NCBI GenBank assembly: GCA_964384675.1
Contig: CAYLNK010000252.1
Location: 1 to 10,149, forward strand
Length of the DNA stretch: 10,149 bases
Source of the DNA: CAYLNK01 sp964384675
GTDB lineage: Bacteria > Acidobacteriota > Thermoanaerobaculia > UBA5066
Direction: 5' to 3'
The notes under the pieces are model-generated. The model did no database searches. It was not told the DNA's origin and saw only the letters and a list, made by a program, of their open reading frames with translations. Shown here piece after piece: positions 6,731 to 10,149 of this stretch (the stretch's first letter is position 1; every line of letters starts with the position of its first letter). The position numbers were made by a program, and so were the translations under genes.

Positions 6731-6736
6731 AGTGTA
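6731..6736 (-). promoter_or_regulatory. -10-like TACACT for the histidine phosphatase/mtgA pair (leaderless layout)
   Basis: On the minus strand TACACT fits TANNNT and ends 7 bases before the ATG at 6723. No Shine-Dalgarno sequence is seen. It would drive both the phosphatase and mtgA. No clear -35 is visible. Confidence 0.45.
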
Positions 6737-6761
6737 TCCGTCGGGAGCGCGGATCGCTCCG

Positions 6762-6767
6762 TATCAT
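6762..6767 (+). promoter_or_regulatory. -10-like TATCAT for the methyltransferase (leaderless layout)
   Basis: TATCAT matches TATAAT at five of six bases and ends 6 bases before the ATG at 6774, with no Shine-Dalgarno sequence between. It is one of two back-to-back elements in the 50-bp gap. This site also argues against the upstream GTG start at 6732. Confidence 0.5.
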
Positions 6768-6773
6768 CCGGCG

Positions 6774-7919
6774 ATGGCACGCACACCCGAAGCCGACCTC
6801 CTCGCCATGGCCGACACGATCGCCGACCCCGCGATCCGCGCCCCGTTCACGCGCCGTTTCCTCCTGGCGTGCGAGATCTACGCCGAGCTGGTGGACGCCG
6901 CCTGCTGGCAGCTCCTCGACGACGCGGGCCTCCTGCCCGCGGCGCCGTCCCGCGCGGAGGAGATCGCCGCGGCCCGCTCCCTCCCGCCTCGCACGCACCC
7001 CGCGCTGCGCTTCCTCCTCTCGAAGCTCGCGGACTCGGGCCTTCTCTCGCTGGCGGACGGGCGATACGCCGCCCTCGCCCCGCCCGCCGCCACGGTCGAC
7101 GCCCTGGCGGCGGAGCTCGAGTCGAGCGAGCCGGACGCCGCCGTCGGGGCCGAGATCGTGCGGACGCTCGTGGCCGAGGGTCCGGCCTTCTTCCGGGGCG
7201 AGAAGGCGGGCGAGGAGATCCTCTTCTCCCTGGAGCGGCTGCCCCTCTGGTTCCGCTATTTCTCGAACGCCAACATCCTGTATTCGATCAACAACGCCCT
7301 CGGCGCCGCCGTGCTCGAGCGCGTCGTCCCGGAGGGCGCGTCGATCCTGGAGGTGGGTGGCGGCTGCGGCAGCGCGGCGGAGCTGGCGCTCGGAGCGCTC
7401 GGCCCGCGCGCGGCGCGCTACCGCTTCACCGAGCTGGTGCCGACGTTCCTCCGCCGCGGCGAGCGCGCGGCCCGCGCGGCGGCGACGCCCGGCACGGTGC
7501 TGGAGTCCGGTAAGCTCGACATGACCCGAGCGTGGGGCCAGCAGGCGATCGAGGCGGAGAGCGTCGACGTCGTCTACTCGGTCAACTGCCTCCATGTGGC
7601 CCCGGACCTCGGCTTCGTGCTGGGGGAGGCGCGACGGGCGCTGAAGCCGGGTGGCGCGGTCGTCGTCTCCGAGTGCCTGCGGCCGACCGTCGCCGCGCGA
7701 CCCATCTACGTGGAGTTCGTCTTCAGCTTCCTCGAGAGCTTCACGAACGTGAAGACCGATCCGCTCCTCCGGCCGACGCACGGATTCCTGACGCCCGCCG
7801 CCTGGAAGGCGTCGTTCGCGGCGGCGGGCTTTTGCGACGTCGAGGTCATTCCCGACGTCGACGCGATCGCCGCGACGTATCCGAACTTCGTGGTCGGGGT
7901 GGTGGTGGCGCGGGCCTAG
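6774..7919 (+). CDS. Class I SAM-dependent methyltransferase with N-terminal helical domain
   Basis: A 381-residue methyltransferase. The Rossmann-type SAM domain occupies about 185-310: motif I ILEVGGGCGSA (191-201), the acidic residue after strand 2 (E220 in FTELVP), VDVVYSVNCLHV (264-275) and LKPGGAVVVSE (290-300). Before it is a helical region of about 180 residues (with FLLSKLADSGLL near 80-91) that resembles the winged-helix/dimerisation part of O-methyltransferases and the region ahead of methyltransferase domains in polyketide-type proteins. The C-terminus carries GFLTPAAWKASFAAAGF, typical of the lid/substrate region. It probably methylates a small molecule; the substrate is not predictable. 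The ATG at 6774 is preferred over GTG 6732, because the latter would put the promoter-like TATCAT inside the gene. TAG stop 7917-7919 overlaps the convergent pepP stop. No biosynthetic partners are in view. Confidence 0.88.
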   Translation: MARTPEADLLAMADTIADPAIRAPFTRRFLLACEIYAELVDAACWQLLDDAGLLPAAPSRAEEIAAARSLPPRTHPALRFLLSKLADSGLLSLADGRYAALAPPAATVDALAAELESSEPDAAVGAEIVRTLVAEGPAFFRGEKAGEEILFSLERLPLWFRYFSNANILYSINNALGAAVLERVVPEGASILEVGGGCGSAAELALGALGPRAARYRFTELVPTFLRRGERAARAAATPGTVLESGKLDMTRAWGQQAIEAESVDVVYSVNCLHVAPDLGFVLGEARRALKPGGAVVVSECLRPTVAARPIYVEFVFSFLESFTNVKTDPLLRPTHGFLTPAAWKASFAAAGFCDVEVIPDVDAIAATYPNFVVGVVVARA

Positions 7920-9244
7920 ACCGGCCCGGCCCCGCTCCCCACCAGCGCCTCCAGGCTGTCGATCTCCTTCGGCGCCTCCCGCGTCAGGACCTCCGGCTCC
8001 CCGGCGGTCACCAGGACGTCGTCCTCGATCCGCACGCCGAGGCCCCGCAGCGCGGACGGCACGCGCTTCTCGTCGGGCCGGACGTAGAGCCCCGGCTCCA
8101 CGGTGAGCACCATGCCCGGCACGAGGACGCGCGACTTCCCCTCGCGGTCGGTGTAACGCCCGCGGTCGTGGACGTCGAGGCCGAGCCAGTGCGAGGTGCG
8201 ATGCAGGACGAACGGCTTGTCGAGCTTCTTCTTCAGGATCACCGCCGCCCGCCCGCGGAGGAGCTTCAGCTCGAGGAGACCCTCCACGAGGACCTCCCGC
8301 GCCGCTTCATGGACGTCGTCGAATCGGACGCCCGGCCGCACCTTCGCGAGCGCGGCCCGCTGGGACTCGAGCACGATCTCGTAGAAGCGGCGGGTGACCT
8401 TCGAGAACCGGCCCGACGCGGGGAACGTCCGGGTGATGTCCGAGGCATAGCCGTGCAGCTCGCAGCCGGCGTCGACGAGGACGAGGTCGCCGTCCTCGAG
8501 CCGGCGCCGGTTCTCCACGTAATGGAGGATCGTGGCGTTCACCCCCGACGCCACGATCGTCGGGTACGACGGACCCGAGGCGCCGCCCGCCTTGAACCGA
8601 CCCTCGATCGCGGCCTCGAGCTCGTACTCGTACCGGCCGGGCCGGGCGAGCGCCATGGCGTCGCGGTGCGCGGCCGCCGCGATCGAGGCCGAGGCAGAGA
8701 GGTGCGCGATCTCGGCCTCGTCCTTCACGAGCCGCCGTTCGTGGAGGAGGTCCGTCGGGTCGGAGACGACGACGGGCCCGCGCTCCTTGTGCCGCGCCTC
8801 GCGCCGGAACTGGGCGAGGAGAGACGCCACGAGGCGATCCCCGTCCGCGTGCGCGCCGATCGCGTGGTGGAGGACGCGCACCCTCCGGATCAGCTTCGGC
8901 AGCCGCTTGGGCAGATCGGCCACCGGGTACGCCTCGTCCGCTCCGAATTCGCGCACCGCGCCCTCCGTCCCGGCCCGGCGCCCCTCCCACGTCTCGCGCA
9001 GGCGGTCCTTCGGCCGCACGAAGAGCGTGACCCGCCGCCGGTCGGCGTCGAATACCCCGACCGCATCCGGCTCGGCGAAGCCCGTCAGATAGAAGAGGTC
9101 CGGGTCGGGCCGGTACCGGTGGTGGATGTCGTGCCCGTACGCGGCTTCCGGCGCCGCGAAGAGGAGGGCGACGCCCTCTTTCAGGTCGTCGAAGAAGAGA
9201 GCCCGCCGCCGGGCGAGGACGTCGTCGTCGGTCTTGGGCGCCAT
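7916..9244 (-). CDS. pepP: Xaa-Pro aminopeptidase (aminopeptidase P, M24B)
   Basis: A 442-residue metalloaminopeptidase that removes an N-terminal residue when proline is second. The N-terminal AMP_N domain (about 1-150) includes ARRRALFFDDL and DLFYLTGFAEPDAV. The C-terminal pita-bread domain has all five metal ligands: D258 (LVLVDAG), D269 (GYASDITRTFP), H352 (TSHWLGLDVHD), E383 (TVEPGLY) and E407 (VRIEDDVLV). Length and residue spacing are close to those of E. coli PepP (about 441 residues). It is cytoplasmic, with no signal peptide, and has a likely role in peptide turnover. Start choice: ATG 9244 gives MAPKTDDDVLARRRAL, the usual distance to the first conserved arginines. ATG 9262 would add six residues and place the promoter-like TAGACT inside the gene. 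Its TAG stop shares CTAG with the stop of the convergent methyltransferase. It is divergent from the pseudouridine synthase with a 32-bp gap. Confidence 0.95.
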   Translation of the reverse strand: MAPKTDDDVLARRRALFFDDLKEGVALLFAAPEAAYGHDIHHRYRPDPDLFYLTGFAEPDAVGVFDADRRRVTLFVRPKDRLRETWEGRRAGTEGAVREFGADEAYPVADLPKRLPKLIRRVRVLHHAIGAHADGDRLVASLLAQFRREARHKERGPVVVSDPTDLLHERRLVKDEAEIAHLSASASIAAAAHRDAMALARPGRYEYELEAAIEGRFKAGGASGPSYPTIVASGVNATILHYVENRRRLEDGDLVLVDAGCELHGYASDITRTFPASGRFSKVTRRFYEIVLESQRAALAKVRPGVRFDDVHEAAREVLVEGLLELKLLRGRAAVILKKKLDKPFVLHRTSHWLGLDVHDRGRYTDREGKSRVLVPGMVLTVEPGLYVRPDEKRVPSALRGLGVRIEDDVLVTAGEPEVLTREAPKEIDSLEALVGSGAGPV

Positions 9245-9251
9245 CCCGCCG

Positions 9252-9257
9252 AGTCTA
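9252..9257 (-). promoter_or_regulatory. -10-like TAGACT for pepP (leaderless layout)
   Basis: On the minus strand TAGACT, the same hexamer as ahead of the lipoprotein gene, ends 7 bases before the ATG at 9244. There is no convincing Shine-Dalgarno sequence. It supports ATG 9244 over ATG 9262, which lies upstream of the element. Confidence 0.45.
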
Positions 9258-9264
9258 CGCATGA

Positions 9265-9270
9265 GACGAT
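9265..9270 (+). promoter_or_regulatory. Weak -10-like GACGAT for the pseudouridine synthase
   Basis: GACGAT keeps only the A and AT of TATAAT (three of six bases) but sits 6 bases before the GTG at 9277, the same position as the better elements in the window. It is listed because of position rather than sequence. The two -10 elements in this 32-bp gap are only 7 bases apart. Confidence 0.2.
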
Positions 9271-9276
9271 CCCGCC

Positions 9277-10149
9277 GTGATCCGCATCGTCCCGCGCCTC
9301 AGACAGCTCTATCCCGAAATTTCCGGCACGCGGCTGAAGCGCGCGGTCGAGGAGGGGCAGGTCAGCGTCAACGGGGCCGTCGTGGACGACCCCGGCACGC
9401 TCGTCACCGAGGACGCCCCGGCGCTCTGGGACCCGAACCGGAAGGTCCTGCGCCGCGTCGTGTCGCAGCTGACGGTCCTCCACGAGGACGCCGATTCGAT
9501 CGCGGTCGTGAAGCCGGCCGGCCTTCTGACCCATCCGACCGAGGCGAAGGAGAAGGACACCCTCCAGTCCCGGGTGAGCGGCTACGTCGCCCGGCGCGAG
9601 AAGGGCCGGAGCTACCTGGCCGTCGTCCACCGGCTCGACAAGGAGACGTCCGGCGTCCTCGTCTTCGCGCGGTCGCGGCGGGCTCTCGTCACGCTTCAGG
9701 CTCAGCTCCGCGCCCACACGATGGACCGGGCGTACGTGGCCGTGGTCGAGGGGAATGTCGAAGGCGAGTCCGGGACGTGCGACACCGACCTCGTGGAGGA
9801 CCGCGGCGATCGCCGTCGGGGGGTGGCCCGGCCCGGCCAGAAGGGCCTGAAGGCCGTCACCCGGTGGAAGGTCCTCGAACGCTTCGGGATCGCGACCCTC
9901 GTCGAGGCGCGCCTGGAGACGGGCCGCACGCACCAGATCCGCGTCCACTTCGCCGCCGCCGGGCATCCGCTCGTGGGGGACCCGGTCTACAGGGACCCGA
10001 AGCGCCCCGAGTTCCCCGTGGCGTTCGCGCGCCAGGCGCTCCACGCGGGGCGGCTCGGCTGGCAGGGTCCGGACGGGCAGAAGCACACCGTGGAGGCGCC
10101 TCCCCCGCCCGACCTCGAGAAGCTGATCGAGACGCTGCGCAAGAAGGCC
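9277..10149 (+). CDS. RluA-family 23S rRNA/tRNA pseudouridine synthase, 3' end beyond window
   Basis: An open reading frame with no stop before the window end; 291 complete codons are visible. It isomerises uridine to pseudouridine in rRNA or tRNA. An N-terminal S4-like RNA-binding segment (about 17-45, GTRLKRAVEEGQVSVNG) precedes the catalytic domain. The active-site motif is HRLDKETSGVLVFA (118-131) with catalytic D121; also visible are IAVVKPAGLLTHP (75-87), RAYVAVVEG (151-159), GRTHQIRVHF (216-225) and RQALHAGRLGW (252-262). All the core motifs are present, so only a short tail is likely to be missing. The GTG start at 9277 is the first start after an in-frame TGA at 9262-9264. The site modified (RluA, RluC, RluD or TruC type) cannot be decided from the motif alone, so no symbol is given. 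It is divergent from pepP. Confidence 0.92.
   Translation, partial: MIRIVPRLRQLYPEISGTRLKRAVEEGQVSVNGAVVDDPGTLVTEDAPALWDPNRKVLRRVVSQLTVLHEDADSIAVVKPAGLLTHPTEAKEKDTLQSRVSGYVARREKGRSYLAVVHRLDKETSGVLVFARSRRALVTLQAQLRAHTMDRAYVAVVEGNVEGESGTCDTDLVEDRGDRRRGVARPGQKGLKAVTRWKVLERFGIATLVEARLETGRTHQIRVHFAAAGHPLVGDPVYRDPKRPEFPVAFARQALHAGRLGWQGPDGQKHTVEAPPPPDLEKLIETLRKKA

Noticed and set aside
6732..6773. GTG 6732 as the methyltransferase start, adding 14 residues
   Set aside because: The added residues do not look like family sequence and the TATCAT element lies within them; ATG 6774 fits better.
1..10149. Mobile elements, CRISPR arrays, tRNA/rRNA genes, defence or biosynthetic clusters
   Set aside because: No transposase or integrase, no regularly spaced repeats, no RNA gene motifs and no grouped defence or secondary-metabolism genes were found. 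The lone methyltransferase is not enough to claim a cluster.

Overview
This is a GC-rich window (by eye close to 70% G+C) from a bacterium with tightly packed genes, frequent GTG/TTG starts, almost no intergenic space and no sign of mobile DNA, tRNA, rRNA or CRISPR. The gene mix is a secreted phosphodiesterase-type phosphatase with an internal membrane hairpin, a lipoprotein solute-binding protein, a membrane-anchored TPR protein, MtgA, PepP and an RluA-family pseudouridine synthase. It would suit a GC-rich Gram-negative lineage such as Acidobacteriota. That placement is a guess from gene style, not shown by the sequence.

Layout, left to right. (1) Minus strand, 1-2253: a large alkaline-phosphatase-superfamily enzyme, followed 13 bases downstream by the first 29 codons of a secreted protein cut by the window edge. 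(2) Plus strand, 2240-5164: a family 5 solute-binding lipoprotein, then a coiled-coil/TPR protein with a strong ribosome binding site. The two leftward and rightward clusters share their start region: the two start codons overlap head to head by 14 bp. (3) 5165-5332: a 168-bp convergent gap holding a perfect 12-bp hairpin and two weaker ones. (4) Minus strand, 5333-6723: a histidine-phosphatase gene overlapping mtgA by one base (TAGTG). (5) Plus strand, 6774-7919: a SAM-dependent methyltransferase whose stop codon shares a CTAG palindrome with the stop of the next, convergent gene. (6) Minus strand, 7916-9244: pepP. (7) Plus strand, 9277 to the end: an S4-domain pseudouridine synthase that is open at the window edge.

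The most interesting signal is regulatory. Five of the six divergently oriented first genes have no convincing Shine-Dalgarno sequence. Each instead has a TANNNT (-10-like) hexamer ending exactly 5-7 bases before the start codon, which is the layout of leaderless transcription. The sixth has a weaker match at the same distance. The one gene with a strong Shine-Dalgarno sequence lies inside a cluster. At 2240-2253 this layout makes two mirror-image promoters face each other, so the two mRNAs would be complementary over their first 14 bases.

The window holds envelope functions (phosphatase, solute-binding lipoprotein, MtgA) beside housekeeping ones (PepP, pseudouridine synthase). I see no obvious multi-gene defence or biosynthetic system here.
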